Shown: in pieces, positions 9,522-18,690 of the stretch | Layout: each line of letters opens with the position of its first letter | Position numbering within the stretch: position 1 is the first letter of the stretch | Origin: JAAYHV01 sp035268985 | GTDB taxonomy: Bacteria; Bacillota; Clostridia; Peptostreptococcales; Anaerovoracaceae | DNA: 53,619 nucleotides | NCBI GenBank assembly: GCA_035268985.1 | Contig: DATFJV010000132.1 | Span: forward strand, 1-53,619 | Direction of reading: 5' to 3' | The notes under the pieces: model-generated | Database searches by the model: none | What the model was told of the DNA's origin: nothing | The model's input: only the letters and a program-made list of their open reading frames with translations | Position numbers and translations under genes: made by a program

Positions 9522-10590
9522 ACCGTATCTTTCTTATTACTTTTATAAAATTAACTGTGAGCATAATTATTATTACGAATCCCAAATAACCTTCTAATGG
9601 AAACATGTATGCAACAATGTTTTTAAATCCCAATAGACCCAAAGTAAAACCAATTATACCAGCTACTATTATATATTTATTCTTGTTCTTTCCCTCTTTA
9701 ATTTTAGTAGTAAATCCATAAAAATTCCCAGTGGCAGAAGAATATATCGAAAGTAATAATACAACTGCATAAACCACATGCACTAAATCAGACACCCTAG
9801 CAGAATAACCTAGCATTGGTAAATCAAGGGCTTGGGAAAAATGCATGTCCTTTTGTAGTGCAATTACTAATATAAAGGCCAAAACGGCAAGCATAACGCC
9901 ACCTAATGCACTTCCAAGTAAGGCATGTTTTTCATTCTTAGCATTAATGGAAGCGGTGGATACTATGGGAATTACGGAAAGAATATTGTATGAAATGTAT
10001 AAAAATGATGCAAGTATATAATTGCCTGCTATTGGACTAGGCTCTATGACATTATCATATCCAAAATTGCCAATATTTTTTGTTATTACCATCAAACTCA
10101 CTATCATAACAACAGCAAACATAATTGGCATAATGTACCTAAAAACCTTTGAAACTCTCTGAAATTCTCCTATAACTGTGATTAATACCAAAGTTATTAT
10201 AATTATTCCTCCAATGGATTTGTTTATGCCAAATTCCTGTTTAAATAGAGCACCTCCAGCCGCACTCATTGTGACCAAAACAGAAAACAGTATAATTGCC
10301 ATAAAATATCCTATAAATTCTGTAAATACTTTATTACCGCTAGGCACTATTACTTTACCCATATCATTGGAATTAAAATACCTGGAGTTTATACAAGTCA
10401 TAACTCCAGTTATTACAAATAGTATACCTATGAATATTACCCCGAATTTGGCATTATCTGAAAAAACACCAAAAAACTGCCATATCTCTCTTCCCGATGC
10501 AAATCCTGCCCCCATTATAGCTGAAGTGTACATAAAAGCAACTCCCATAAAAGAAAGACTCACATTATTATTAGATTTCTTCATATTCAT
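9475..10590 (-). CDS. YkvI family integral membrane protein
   Basis: A 371-residue, roughly ten-helix membrane protein beginning with the family signature SAIMGAGFASGREIWQFFG, which places an unwound glycine-rich first helix as in the APC/LeuT fold. YkvI proteins are uncharacterised putative transporters. ATGs at 10590 and 10584 are both possible. The gene overlaps the preceding acidic-protein gene by 20 bases and the MBL gene by 47. No substrate can be inferred. Confidence 0.85.
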   Translation of the reverse strand: MNMKKSNNNVSLSFMGVAFMYTSAIMGAGFASGREIWQFFGVFSDNAKFGVIFIGILFVITGVMTCINSRYFNSNDMGKVIVPSGNKVFTEFIGYFMAIILFSVLVTMSAAGGALFKQEFGINKSIGGIIIITLVLITVIGEFQRVSKVFRYIMPIMFAVVMIVSLMVITKNIGNFGYDNVIEPSPIAGNYILASFLYISYNILSVIPIVSTASINAKNEKHALLGSALGGVMLAVLAFILVIALQKDMHFSQALDLPMLGYSARVSDLVHVVYAVVLLLSIYSSATGNFYGFTTKIKEGKNKNKYIIVAGIIGFTLGLLGFKNIVAYMFPLEGYLGFVIIIMLTVNFIKVIRKIRYERRETQIRDIQGLQ

Positions 10591-11086
10591 CCATGTCTTC
10601 TAAGCTTATAGCATATTCATCTATATCATATTCCAATGCTTCCGTAAAATCGAAGTCTTCTTCATTACCACTAAGTTTATTGATTCTACAGTTGGTGATT
10701 GCATCTCTTACGCTTAGGAATTTTCCTTCATGATCTACGTTTTCATCAAATACATACCAATTTCTGAATTTTATAATCTCTTCGCTAATCCTTTCATATG
10801 TCTCGGCATTGGCCCCGCCATTACAAAGACCCATAAAGGCTAATTTCATCATTTCAATCAAACTATTTAGCTCAGTATCTTTTTCTGGTAAATTGTTTAT
10901 TAAATCATCAAAATATGTTTCAAATAAAGCTTTGAATGTGGGTAAGTCCACATCTTCTAATAAGGCATAAACAACTTCCTCGCTATATTCCTCATCCATT
11001 TCGAGCAAGTCAGCCATATTATCGAAATATTCGAAATCACTTTCCCCTTCTATGCCAAGGGTTTCAAAAAGTTTTTCTTTGTTCAT
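10571..11086 (-). CDS. acidic hypothetical protein
   Basis: A protein of 171 residues from the ATG at 11086 (GGGTG eight bases upstream; an upstream GTG at 11095 would add three). It is strongly acidic, with many Asp/Glu in clusters (EDFDFTEALEYDIDEYAI and a C-terminal EDMDEYEEI), mainly helical, with no signal peptide or membrane segment. I do not recognise a family. It is the first gene of the run ending with the M16 peptidase, overlaps the YkvI-like gene, and is divergent from pepF. Confidence 0.7.
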   Translation of the reverse strand: MNKEKLFETLGIEGESDFEYFDNMADLLEMDEEYSEEVVYALLEDVDLPTFKALFETYFDDLINNLPEKDTELNSLIEMMKLAFMGLCNGGANAETYERISEEIIKFRNWYVFDENVDHEGKFLSVRDAITNCRINKLSGNEEDFDFTEALEYDIDEYAISLEDMDEYEEI

Positions 11087-11183
11087 AATTTTCACCCATC
11101 ATTTTAATTTTATGTTATAATACATTTATTAATATTTAGGATTATACTACATTGATAAACAAATTTCCACCTTGGAGGTAAAA

Positions 11184-12959
11184 ATGACTATAAAAAAACG
11201 TAGCGAAATAGAAAATAGCTTAAAATGGAACATTGAAACCATGTATCCCCATGAAGATTTGTGGGAAAATGATGTGAAAGATATAATTAAACTTATGGAA
11301 GAATTTAGAAGTCTTTCTGGTAAATTCTGTAATTCTGCCGCTTCCCTATATGATGCAATTTCAAAAAAAGATGAAATTTGGCGAAAGCTAGAAAAAGTAT
11401 TTGTTTATGCTCATATGAAACTAGATGAAGATAACACAAACACTAAATATCAAGGCATGAACAGCAAATGTCAAAACTTAATAGCAAAGGTTTCTTCTTC
11501 ACTATCATTTTTTACACCAGAAATTTTATTATTGGAAAAATCAGTAATAGATGATTACATTGATAGCGATGAACGTTTGGAAACATATCGTTTCTATTTT
11601 GATACTCTTTTTAGAGAAAAAGACCACGTATTAACTGAAAAAGAAGAAAACATATTAGCCCAATTATCAGAAGCGCTAAGGGGTCCTTCTGATACATTCA
11701 CAATGTTAAATAATGCTGATATGAAATTTGATGATGTTGATGGTAAGCCATTGACCCATGGTAATTATATAAACTATATGGAATCTAAAAATAGAAAGAT
11801 CAGAAAAACTGCATACAAAAATATGTATAAGGAGTACCTTTCTTTAAATAATACTTTAGCTACTACATATAGTTATAACGTTAAAACCAATGCTATATCA
11901 TCCCAATTGAGAAAGTACCCCAATGCCATAGAGGCTTCTCTCTATGGAGATAATATACCCCTTTCTGTATATAACAATCTAATTGATGCGGTGCACGAAC
12001 ACCTTGATTCCCTGCATAAATATACAAGTCTAAGAAAAAAAGCTTTAAAATTGGAAGAACTTAAGATGTATGATGTTTATGTACCAATATGTAATGTACC
12101 TGATAAAAAATATACCTTCGATGATGCTGTGAATATTATGAAAAAGGCTTTAGCACCATTGGGTGAGGAATATATAGATGTGCTAATGAACGGAATTAAA
12201 GATGGTTGGGTAGATATATACGAAAACCAGGGAAAAACTTCAGGAGCATATAGCTTTGGGTCATATGATAGTATGCCATATATACTTATGAATTTTTCTG
12301 GTAGTCTTAAGGATGTATTTACTTTGGTTCATGAATGTGGCCATTCCATGCATTCATATTTTACTAGAAGAAATCAACCTTTCATATATGGTGGCCACTC
12401 AATTTTTACCGCAGAAGTGGCATCCACTGTAAATGAAGCACTACTAATAAATTATTTGCTTGAAAATGAAAAGGACCAAGAAGTTAGAAAATATTTAATA
12501 AATTTCCATATTGAAGAATTTAGAACTACCCTTTTTAGGCAAACAATGTTTGCTGAATTCGAAAAATTAACTCACGAAACAGTTGAAAAGGGAATGCCAT
12601 TAACTACTGATTTTTTAAATGACGAATATGAAAAGCTCAATTCCAAATATTTTGGTGATGTGCTTTCTAAAGATGAATATATAAAATATGAATGGTCAAG
12701 GATTCCACATTTTTACAGAGCATTTTATGTATATCAATATGCAACAGGTTATTCTGCAGCGACTGCAATTGCCAAGAATATATTGGAAGATAAAGAAAAT
12801 GCAAGAAATAATTATTTAAAATTTCTTAAAACAGGTGAAAGTGATTATCCAGTTGAATTACTTAAAATAGCTGGAGTGGACATGAGTAAAAAAGAGTCTA
12901 TCGAAGATGCATTAATTGTTTTTGACGAATTGGTTGATGAAATGAGGTATTTAGTATGA
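11184..12959 (+). CDS. pepF: oligoendopeptidase F (M3 family)
   Basis: A 591-residue M3 metallopeptidase. The zinc site is LVHECGHSMHSYF (HExxH with flanking Gly), followed by the third ligand Glu in FTAEVASTVNEALL. The N-terminal helical M3 domain and the C-terminal RIPHFYRAFYVYQYATGYS substrate-channel block are complete. PepF cuts short peptides in the cytoplasm. The ATG at 11184 follows GGAGGTAAAA directly; a TTG at 11172 in the same frame is less likely. The stop overlaps the nadK start (ATGA). Confidence 0.95.
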   Translation: MTIKKRSEIENSLKWNIETMYPHEDLWENDVKDIIKLMEEFRSLSGKFCNSAASLYDAISKKDEIWRKLEKVFVYAHMKLDEDNTNTKYQGMNSKCQNLIAKVSSSLSFFTPEILLLEKSVIDDYIDSDERLETYRFYFDTLFREKDHVLTEKEENILAQLSEALRGPSDTFTMLNNADMKFDDVDGKPLTHGNYINYMESKNRKIRKTAYKNMYKEYLSLNNTLATTYSYNVKTNAISSQLRKYPNAIEASLYGDNIPLSVYNNLIDAVHEHLDSLHKYTSLRKKALKLEELKMYDVYVPICNVPDKKYTFDDAVNIMKKALAPLGEEYIDVLMNGIKDGWVDIYENQGKTSGAYSFGSYDSMPYILMNFSGSLKDVFTLVHECGHSMHSYFTRRNQPFIYGGHSIFTAEVASTVNEALLINYLLENEKDQEVRKYLINFHIEEFRTTLFRQTMFAEFEKLTHETVEKGMPLTTDFLNDEYEKLNSKYFGDVLSKDEYIKYEWSRIPHFYRAFYVYQYATGYSAATAIAKNILEDKENARNNYLKFLKTGESDYPVELLKIAGVDMSKKESIEDALIVFDELVDEMRYLV

Positions 12960-13759
12960 AAACAAAAGTATACATACATACAAATGAAAGTATTGCCTCC
13001 AATAAGGTAAAACAACAGCTAGTTGATATGCTGGAAAAATCAAATTTTGCAGTAGCCGATACCTTTAAAGATTGTGTTGATCTACTAATTTGTGTTGGTG
13101 GTGACGGCACTTTTTTACAAGCAGTCCATCAATATGATTTCCCAGATATACCAATAATAGGTGTTAACACAGGTCACCTTGGTTTTTTTCAAGAAATAAT
13201 GCCTAATCAATTGGATGAATTCATTTATCACTATAACTCAAACAAATACGCTATTCAAACTATTACCACTGTTCAAGCAGAAATACATACGAAAAACGAA
13301 ATATACAAACTCCTTGCAATTAATGAAATACAACTAAAAGGGCCATCTACAAGCTCAACTCATCTTAATATATCCATAAGTGGCAGTTTTATACAAAGGT
13401 TCTCTGGTGATGGAATACTTGTGTCCACACCTTCTGGTTCCACTGCGTATAACTATTCCCTTGGAGGAAGCATAGTAGACCCGAGATTAGATTTACTTCA
13501 GGTTACACCTATTGCACCAATTAACACCACTGCTTATAGATGCTTTACATCTAGCATAGTTTTGCCTTCCGATGAGTCTTTGGAAGTTTCCTTGGACAAC
13601 TTTACCGATGAAAAATCTCTTACCGCAATATATGACGGACTACCAATTGTATACGAAGATGTAGAAAGCGTAATATTTACATTGTCAGATGAAACAATTA
13701 ATTTGCTTAGATTTGATACATATGATTTCTGGGCAAAAGTTAAAAGCAAATTTATATAA
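12956..13759 (+). CDS. nadK: NAD kinase
   Basis: A 267-residue ATP/polyphosphate NAD kinase with the GGDG motif (CVGGDGTFLQAV), the NTGHLGFF block, and the glycine-rich VSTPSGSTAYNYSLGG NAD-binding segment. It makes NADP+ from NAD+. It overlaps the pepF stop by four bases and precedes rluD by ten, giving a pepF-nadK-rluD unit. Confidence 0.95.
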   Translation: MKTKVYIHTNESIASNKVKQQLVDMLEKSNFAVADTFKDCVDLLICVGGDGTFLQAVHQYDFPDIPIIGVNTGHLGFFQEIMPNQLDEFIYHYNSNKYAIQTITTVQAEIHTKNEIYKLLAINEIQLKGPSTSSTHLNISISGSFIQRFSGDGILVSTPSGSTAYNYSLGGSIVDPRLDLLQVTPIAPINTTAYRCFTSSIVLPSDESLEVSLDNFTDEKSLTAIYDGLPIVYEDVESVIFTLSDETINLLRFDTYDFWAKVKSKFI

Positions 13760-13769
13760 AGGATAACTA

Positions 13770-14663
13770 ATGTCAGATTTTAAATACATAGTAAAAGTAG
13801 AAGATACAGGATTAACTATTGGTGAAATAGTTAAAAAGAGATTTAATTTCTCATCGAGACTCAAATCCAAGATCAGGCAAGAAAGATTAACATATTTAAA
13901 CGGAAATCAAATAAAGGGATATATTAAGCCAAACTTAGACGATTTGATTGAAATATATCTACCAAAAGAAAAGAGTGACTTTCCAAAGGAAGATATTCCC
14001 ATATATCCTGTTTACGAAGATAATGATTTATTAATAATCAATAAACAGCCAGGAATAATTGTACATCCTACAAGAGGTCATCCTTTACATACCATTGCAA
14101 ATGGTTTAATGACATACATGGAAGAAACCAATCAATCATTTAAAATAAGGTTCGTTAACAGATTGGACATGGATACAACCGGTATTGTGGTAATTGCAAA
14201 AAATTCAAATGCACAAAGCCAGTTGACTAAACAGATGCAAAATAACACAATTTCAAAGGAATATATCGCCCTTGTTAATGGAATAGTTGAAAAAGATGAA
14301 TTCACTATCAATCTACCAATTGGTAGACCGGATTCAGAAAGAGCGTCTAGAAGCGTGATGGAAGATGGATTACCTTCAATCACCCACTTAAAGGTGATTG
14401 AAAGGTATAAAACCAAGTTCACATTGGTAAGATTAAAATTAGAAACTGGAAGAACTCATCAAATTAGAGTTCATATGTCCCATATTGGTCACCCCGTTAC
14501 TGGTGATTATCTATATAGAGGAGATAAACCTTTTCTAATTGAAAGGCAAGCCCTTCATGCAGAAAAGCTTACCTTTAACCACCCAGTAACTGATGAAAGA
14601 ATTACTGTAAGCGCAGATATTCCAGATGATATGAAAAAATGCATAGGAATGGTAAAGAAATAG
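13770..14663 (+). CDS. rluD: RluD-type 23S rRNA/tRNA pseudouridine synthase
   Basis: A 297-residue RluA-family synthase. An S4 RNA-binding domain occupies about residues 15-65, then the catalytic motif NRLDMDTTGIVVIAKN (the catalytic Asp lies in the RLDxxTTG turn; the usual leading His is Asn here), and the GRTHQIRVHM block near residue 228. It converts uridine to pseudouridine in structured RNA. It ends in TAG inside a hairpin terminator. Exact target sites cannot be read from sequence. Confidence 0.92.
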   Translation: MSDFKYIVKVEDTGLTIGEIVKKRFNFSSRLKSKIRQERLTYLNGNQIKGYIKPNLDDLIEIYLPKEKSDFPKEDIPIYPVYEDNDLLIINKQPGIIVHPTRGHPLHTIANGLMTYMEETNQSFKIRFVNRLDMDTTGIVVIAKNSNAQSQLTKQMQNNTISKEYIALVNGIVEKDEFTINLPIGRPDSERASRSVMEDGLPSITHLKVIERYKTKFTLVRLKLETGRTHQIRVHMSHIGHPVTGDYLYRGDKPFLIERQALHAEKLTFNHPVTDERITVSADIPDDMKKCIGMVKK

Positions 14664-14685
14664 CGAGGTTTCCCTCGCTTATTTT
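14662..14685. terminator. bidirectional hairpin terminator between rluD and the DUF975 gene
   Basis: AGCGAGG and CCTCGCT form a 7-bp stem with a TTTC loop. The plus-strand 3' side is TATTTTATT and the minus-strand 3' side is ATTTCTTT. The stem includes the AG of the rluD TAG stop. Confidence 0.75.
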
Positions 14686-15466
14686 ATTCCATTAGACTAG
14701 GTCTTAAGGCCTTTTCTCCTTCATGGGGCAAATTCTCCCTACCTTCATATTTTAACATTTCATAAAAAATGGTTTCTGCAATATTAGTATATGCCATAAC
14801 AAATGAAAACGGTATCATAATTAAAATATCTTGAATTATGTAATAAGTCATATCATTTAATTCCATCAAAAAAACGCCCAAGAACATTGCTGGCAAAACT
14901 GCTAAAATATACCAACCTATGAACGTAATATGTAAACCAAATAGTTTTGATTTATTACCCATCATCATGGCTTTACTTTCATTTATGCATTGCAAGGGAT
15001 CCTTTTTAGGGTCCTCTGCCAATATGTAATATGCTTGAGAATAACGATATAAAGCTATTATACCAGGTACAATGAGCAATAAAGTCCATAGTATTACAAA
15101 TATCCCCATTAAAAGAGTTAGTACTAAAGATTTAAAATAGTGGGAAAATCCTTCAAATATATTATCGTAGTGAACTTCACCAAACCTAACAATATTAAGC
15201 ATGAAAATTGCAAAGCCTAAAGAAATAGCTCCCAATGTTAACAAGTTATATAAAGTGGCAACATTTGAAGTTTGCACTGCTTGCTCCATATATAATGAAT
15301 TGTAAAAATCATTTGGGAAAAGAATGGTCAATATATCTGGTATCAAGCTAGTTACTATTTGATATATTAAAAGACCTATAGCAACATTTTTCCATTTATC
15401 TTTTAATATGAATCTAGACATTCCTCTAATTTCAGCTGATGACTCATTAATTATATAATTATTCAT
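14684..15466 (-). CDS. DUF975 family membrane protein
   Basis: A 260-residue protein with about six membrane helices, including a glycine/proline-rich ILWTLLLIVPGIIALYRYS stretch and YYILAEDPKKDPLQCINES, both typical of DUF975. The function of the family is unknown. It is convergent with rluD and divergent from the thiamine pyrophosphokinase gene, so it is transcribed alone. Confidence 0.85.
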   Translation of the reverse strand: MNNYIINESSAEIRGMSRFILKDKWKNVAIGLLIYQIVTSLIPDILTILFPNDFYNSLYMEQAVQTSNVATLYNLLTLGAISLGFAIFMLNIVRFGEVHYDNIFEGFSHYFKSLVLTLLMGIFVILWTLLLIVPGIIALYRYSQAYYILAEDPKKDPLQCINESKAMMMGNKSKLFGLHITFIGWYILAVLPAMFLGVFLMELNDMTYYIIQDILIMIPFSFVMAYTNIAETIFYEMLKYEGRENLPHEGEKALRPSLME

Positions 15467-15479
15467 AAATACCCCTTTG

Positions 15480-15508
15480 TTGTTTTATTTCAAAGCTTAT
15501 TGTATAAT
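15480..15508 (+). promoter_or_regulatory. putative sigma-A promoter of thiN
   Basis: TTGTTT and a perfect TATAAT are separated by 17 bases, about 35 bases ahead of the thiN ATG. The -35 box is a partial match. Confidence 0.5.
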
Positions 15509-15544
15509 AAATCTAACTTTAAATCAATGAAAATGGAGTGAATT

Positions 15545-16153
15545 ATGTTAAATAATAGATGTTATATACTATCTTCGTATTTTGAAAATCCTAGTGTAAA
15601 TTTTTTTGAGAAAATAAAAGATGAAAACATCCCAATAATATGTGCTGATGGCGGTCAAACTTTAGCTGATGAATATAACTTAGATATAACAGTTACTATT
15701 GGGGATTTTGATTCATCATTTAGTTCTAATATGAGTAATATTGTTTATCCTAAAGAAAAGAATATTACCGATACTGAAGGTTGTATTATTTATGCCAAAG
15801 AAAAAGGCTTTAACGATATTACTATTTTAGGAGGACTAGGTGGGAGGGCAGACCATAGCCTTGGTAATTTAGGATTATTAGCAAAATATGATGTTAAATT
15901 ACTAAATTCATTCAACCACATCATCTTTATATCTGATCAAAAAGTTAAAATCCATCGAAGCATCTATACTTATTTATCCGTAATTCCATATGGATGCAAT
16001 GATATATTTATTTCAATAAATGGCGTAAAGTATCCACTTTATAATCATAATCTAATATTTAATGAAACATTAGGTATTAGTAATGAAATAATTGATGATT
16101 TCGCAACCATTGAAATTAAAGGTTCTGCTTTAATAATAGAATCAAAAGACTAA
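15545..16153 (+). CDS. thiN: thiamine pyrophosphokinase
   Basis: A 202-residue protein with the TPK signature: CADGGQTLAD, TIGDFDS (metal and ATP binding), EKNITDTEGCIIYA and GGLGGRADHSLGNL. It makes thiamine pyrophosphate from thiamine and ATP. It is immediately upstream of the TPP riboswitch and thiT, so uptake and activation of thiamine are neighbours, but thiN itself lies ahead of the riboswitch promoter. Confidence 0.93.
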   Translation: MLNNRCYILSSYFENPSVNFFEKIKDENIPIICADGGQTLADEYNLDITVTIGDFDSSFSSNMSNIVYPKEKNITDTEGCIIYAKEKGFNDITILGGLGGRADHSLGNLGLLAKYDVKLLNSFNHIIFISDQKVKIHRSIYTYLSVIPYGCNDIFISINGVKYPLYNHNLIFNETLGISNEIIDDFATIEIKGSALIIESKD

Positions 16154-16160
16154 TTAACTA

Positions 16161-16188
16161 TTGACAAACCAAATATTAATAGTAAAAT
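16161..16188 (+). promoter_or_regulatory. sigma-A promoter of the thiT leader
   Basis: A perfect TTGACA and TAAAAT are 16 bases apart, ending just before the TPP riboswitch. It starts eight bases after the thiN stop. Confidence 0.75.
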
Positions 16189-16191
16189 GGT

Positions 16192-16266
16192 TTTAGCTAG
16201 GGGAGCTTGTGCTGAGAATTTACCCTCAAGACCTGAAACGGATAATACCGGCGAAGGGAAGCAAAT
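16192..16266 (+). promoter_or_regulatory. TPP riboswitch (THI element)
   Basis: The segment contains the conserved THI-box pieces in order: AGGGGAGCTTGTGCTGAGA, then ACCCTCAAGACCTGA, then GGATAATACCGGCGAAGGGA. These are the pyrimidine-sensing CTGAGA loop and the pyrophosphate-sensing ACCTGA/GCGAAGGGA side. P1 can form between the flanking TTAGCT and AGCAAA. It controls thiT. Confidence 0.95.
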
Positions 16267-16293
16267 GAATTATTTTTTTGCGTATCACAAGTA

Positions 16294-16317
16294 CTCCTTA
16301 TATAAGGAGGTTTTTTT
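16294..16317 (+). promoter_or_regulatory. expression-platform hairpin overlapping the thiT ribosome site
   Basis: CTCCTTATATAAGGAG is a perfect palindrome followed at once by G and seven T, then the thiT ATG. The 3' arm AAGGAGG is the Shine-Dalgarno. The same hairpin can therefore act as an intrinsic terminator and can also hide the ribosome site. Confidence 0.7.
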
Positions 16318-16944
16318 ATGTTTGAAAATTTATCGGGATTTATACAATCCCCCATGGGAATAGGAATAACTATAATAATTATAGTAGTTATACTTTTCCT
16401 TATTCTAAGAAGTGGCGATGAAAATGAAAAATTTGACACTAAAGCACTTACAATATCTGCACTACTTATTGCCCTTGCCATGGTGCTAGGACAAATCAAA
16501 TTATTTCAAATGCCACAAGGTGGATCTATTACACTTATAAGTATGTTGCCAATAGCATTACTTGGCTATATTTATGGAGTAAAAAAAAGTGTTATGGCTG
16601 GAGTTTGCGTAGGTCTATTAAATCTAATATTTAATCCCTATATTATCCACCCAATGCAAATGCTTCTTGACTATCCATTGGCCTTCGGAGCAATGGGTTT
16701 ATCAGGGTTGTCAAAGAAAAACTTGAATATTGGTTATATTTTAGGCATCTCGGGTAGATATGCATGCGCAGTATTGAGCGGTATTATATTCTTTGGTTCC
16801 TATGCACCTGAAGGATGGAATACTGTCAAATGGTCATTATGGTACAATATAACCTATATAGCTGTAGAAGCTTTAATAACACTGGTATTAATTAATATAC
16901 CACCGGTTAAAAATACCCTTAATAGATTGAAAAATAGCATCTAA
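16318..16944 (+). CDS. thiT: ECF transporter S component for thiamine, ThiT
   Basis: A 208-residue membrane protein with an N-terminal helix and a following five-to-six-helix ThiT/YuaJ core (ALTISALLIALAMVLGQIK, MPQGGSITLISMLPIALLGY, the family's substrate-binding LPIxLLGYxxG region). It binds thiamine for an energy-coupling-factor ABC importer whose ATPases and T subunit are elsewhere. The upstream TPP riboswitch supports the substrate assignment. A clean terminator follows. Confidence 0.95.
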   Translation: MFENLSGFIQSPMGIGITIIIIVVILFLILRSGDENEKFDTKALTISALLIALAMVLGQIKLFQMPQGGSITLISMLPIALLGYIYGVKKSVMAGVCVGLLNLIFNPYIIHPMQMLLDYPLAFGAMGLSGLSKKNLNIGYILGISGRYACAVLSGIIFFGSYAPEGWNTVKWSLWYNITYIAVEALITLVLINIPPVKNTLNRLKNSI

Positions 16945-16946
16945 CC

Positions 16947-16975
16947 AAAAGCCGATTATAATCGGCTTTTTCATT
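16947..16975 (+). terminator. intrinsic terminator after thiT
   Basis: AAAAGCCGAT pairs with ATCGGCTTTT around a TATA loop; the stem runs into a T tract. Confidence 0.9.
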
Positions 16976-17037
16976 GCATTGATTCATTAAAAGTGTTACT
17001 ATATGTATGAGAAATTTAGGCAAAGAAAGGGAAAATT

Positions 17038-17814
17038 ATGTACGAGAATATTAAATACGAAGTAAATGATGGTTTGGCAAAAGTAATCATTTGTAGACCT
17101 AAAGCTATGAATGCTTTAAACGAAGATGTATTAAAAGAATTAATGGCTGTATTTTGTGAAATCAATTCTGATGATGAAGTAAAAGCTGTAATTGTAACCG
17201 GTGAAGGCAAAGCCTTTGTGGCTGGCGCTGATATTGCACAAATGTATGAACTAACTTCCCTTGAAGGAAGACATATGATGTCACTTGGTCACAACGTTAT
17301 GAATTACATTGAAAATATGGAAAAACCTGTAATTGCAGCAGTAAACGGATTTGCTCTAGGTGGTGGATGTGAGCTTGCTATGGCATGTGACATTAGGATT
17401 GCTTCAAATAAAGCTAAGTTTGGTCAGCCAGAAGTAGGTCTTGGAATAATACCTGGATTTGGTGGAACTCAAAGGCTAGCAAGGCTTGTGGGAAAAGGTA
17501 TGGCTAAATACTTGATTCTAACTGCCGATATAATCGATTCCCAAGAGGCTTATCGAATAGGACTAGTAGAAAAGCTTGTAGATGCAGATAATTTAATGGA
17601 AGTAACCGAAAAAATTGCAAAGAATATAATGTCTAAAGCCCCTATCGCAGTTGGAACAGCGATTACTTCAATAAATAAGGGATTTGATCTTGGTATGGCT
17701 GAAGCTAGCGCATTTGAAGTTGAAACATTTACAGCCGCATTTGGTTCAGATGATAAAAAAGAAGGCATGAGTGCATTTTTAGAAAAAAGAAAGGCAGAGT
17801 TTAAAAACCGTTAA
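17038..17814 (+). CDS. crt: enoyl-CoA hydratase/crotonase (short-chain 3-hydroxyacyl-CoA dehydratase)
   Basis: A 258-residue crotonase. The oxyanion-hole segments are AFVAGADIAQM and GFALGGGCELAMACD; the catalytic glutamates fall in GGGCELA and QPEVGLGIIPGFGGTQ. Such enzymes hydrate crotonyl-CoA or the reverse in butyrate metabolism. Neither bcd/etfAB, hbd nor thl is adjacent, so the pathway role is inferred from family only. The next gene begins one base after the stop. Confidence 0.88.
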   Translation: MYENIKYEVNDGLAKVIICRPKAMNALNEDVLKELMAVFCEINSDDEVKAVIVTGEGKAFVAGADIAQMYELTSLEGRHMMSLGHNVMNYIENMEKPVIAAVNGFALGGGCELAMACDIRIASNKAKFGQPEVGLGIIPGFGGTQRLARLVGKGMAKYLILTADIIDSQEAYRIGLVEKLVDADNLMEVTEKIAKNIMSKAPIAVGTAITSINKGFDLGMAEASAFEVETFTAAFGSDDKKEGMSAFLEKRKAEFKNR

Positions 17815-17815
17815 C

Positions 17816-18670
17816 ATGTTTTATGAGGGTAATCTAATTTTAGAAGGTGGCGCCAAAAGAGGCGTATTCACATCAGGTCTTCTTGACTATTTTATGGAAC
17901 AGAATCTGGAAATATCCGATGTTATAAGTGTTTCTGCAGGTTCTTTTAATGCTATTAATTATATATCAAATCAGCATAAAAGATCCAAGGTTTGTGTTAT
18001 GTCCGAATACAAAAAAGATAACTGTATAAGTTTTAAAGATTTTTTAACTAAAAAGCAATTGATAGATATGGATAAAACATTTGATACATTTTCAAATGAG
18101 CGGTATCCTTTTGATTATGAGGCATTTTTCAAGTCTAATATGAAAGCTGAAATTGTTGCCACAAATTGTTTAACCGGAAAAGCTGAATACTTGGAACCTA
18201 AGACAAATGAAGAAATCATGCTTTTTTGTAGAGCTTCTTGTTCTATGCCTATGTTAGTAAATATGGTTAATATAAACGGCAAACCATATTTAGATGGCGG
18301 CCCTTCCGCTGCAATACCGCTGGAATACGTTTTATCTAAAAAGAAAAAAAAGAACGTATTCATATTAACACGGCCTTTGGGCTTCAGAAAAGAAATGCCT
18401 AGCATAGCTAGTCTAAAACTACAACACAAAATATATGAAAAATATCCCGAACTGTTATTCACGCTAAAAACAACTAATAAACGATATAACTTAACTTTGG
18501 ATTTGCTGGAAAAGTTGGAACGCCATGGTGATATATTAGTTATTAGACCTAGTATAAAGCCTATTTCCCATTTTGAAAGGAATCATGATAAAATAACTGA
18601 ATTCTACAATCATGGGTATGAAACGGCTAAAGAAAGTTTTGAAGAATTAATAGAATTTTTGAACAAATAG
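17816..18670 (+). CDS. patatin-like phospholipase family protein (YjjU-like)
   Basis: A 284-residue patatin-fold protein: the oxyanion loop GGAKRGVFTSG at the N-terminus, the nucleophile elbow SVSAGSFNA (GxSxG with the first Gly replaced by Ser), and the catalytic Asp in LDGGPSAAIP. The family hydrolyses acyl lipids. Start one base after the crotonase stop suggests co-transcription. It ends with TAG, and TGA follows three codons later; the TAG is inside the terminator stem. Confidence 0.88.
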   Translation: MFYEGNLILEGGAKRGVFTSGLLDYFMEQNLEISDVISVSAGSFNAINYISNQHKRSKVCVMSEYKKDNCISFKDFLTKKQLIDMDKTFDTFSNERYPFDYEAFFKSNMKAEIVATNCLTGKAEYLEPKTNEEIMLFCRASCSMPMLVNMVNINGKPYLDGGPSAAIPLEYVLSKKKKKNVFILTRPLGFRKEMPSIASLKLQHKIYEKYPELLFTLKTTNKRYNLTLDLLEKLERHGDILVIRPSIKPISHFERNHDKITEFYNHGYETAKESFEELIEFLNK

Positions 18671-18690
18671 CTCTTATGAGCTATTTTTTT
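18665..18690 (+). terminator. intrinsic terminator after the patatin-like gene
   Basis: AAATAGCTC and GAGCTATTT form a 9-bp stem with a TTAT loop, followed by a run of T. Confidence 0.9.
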
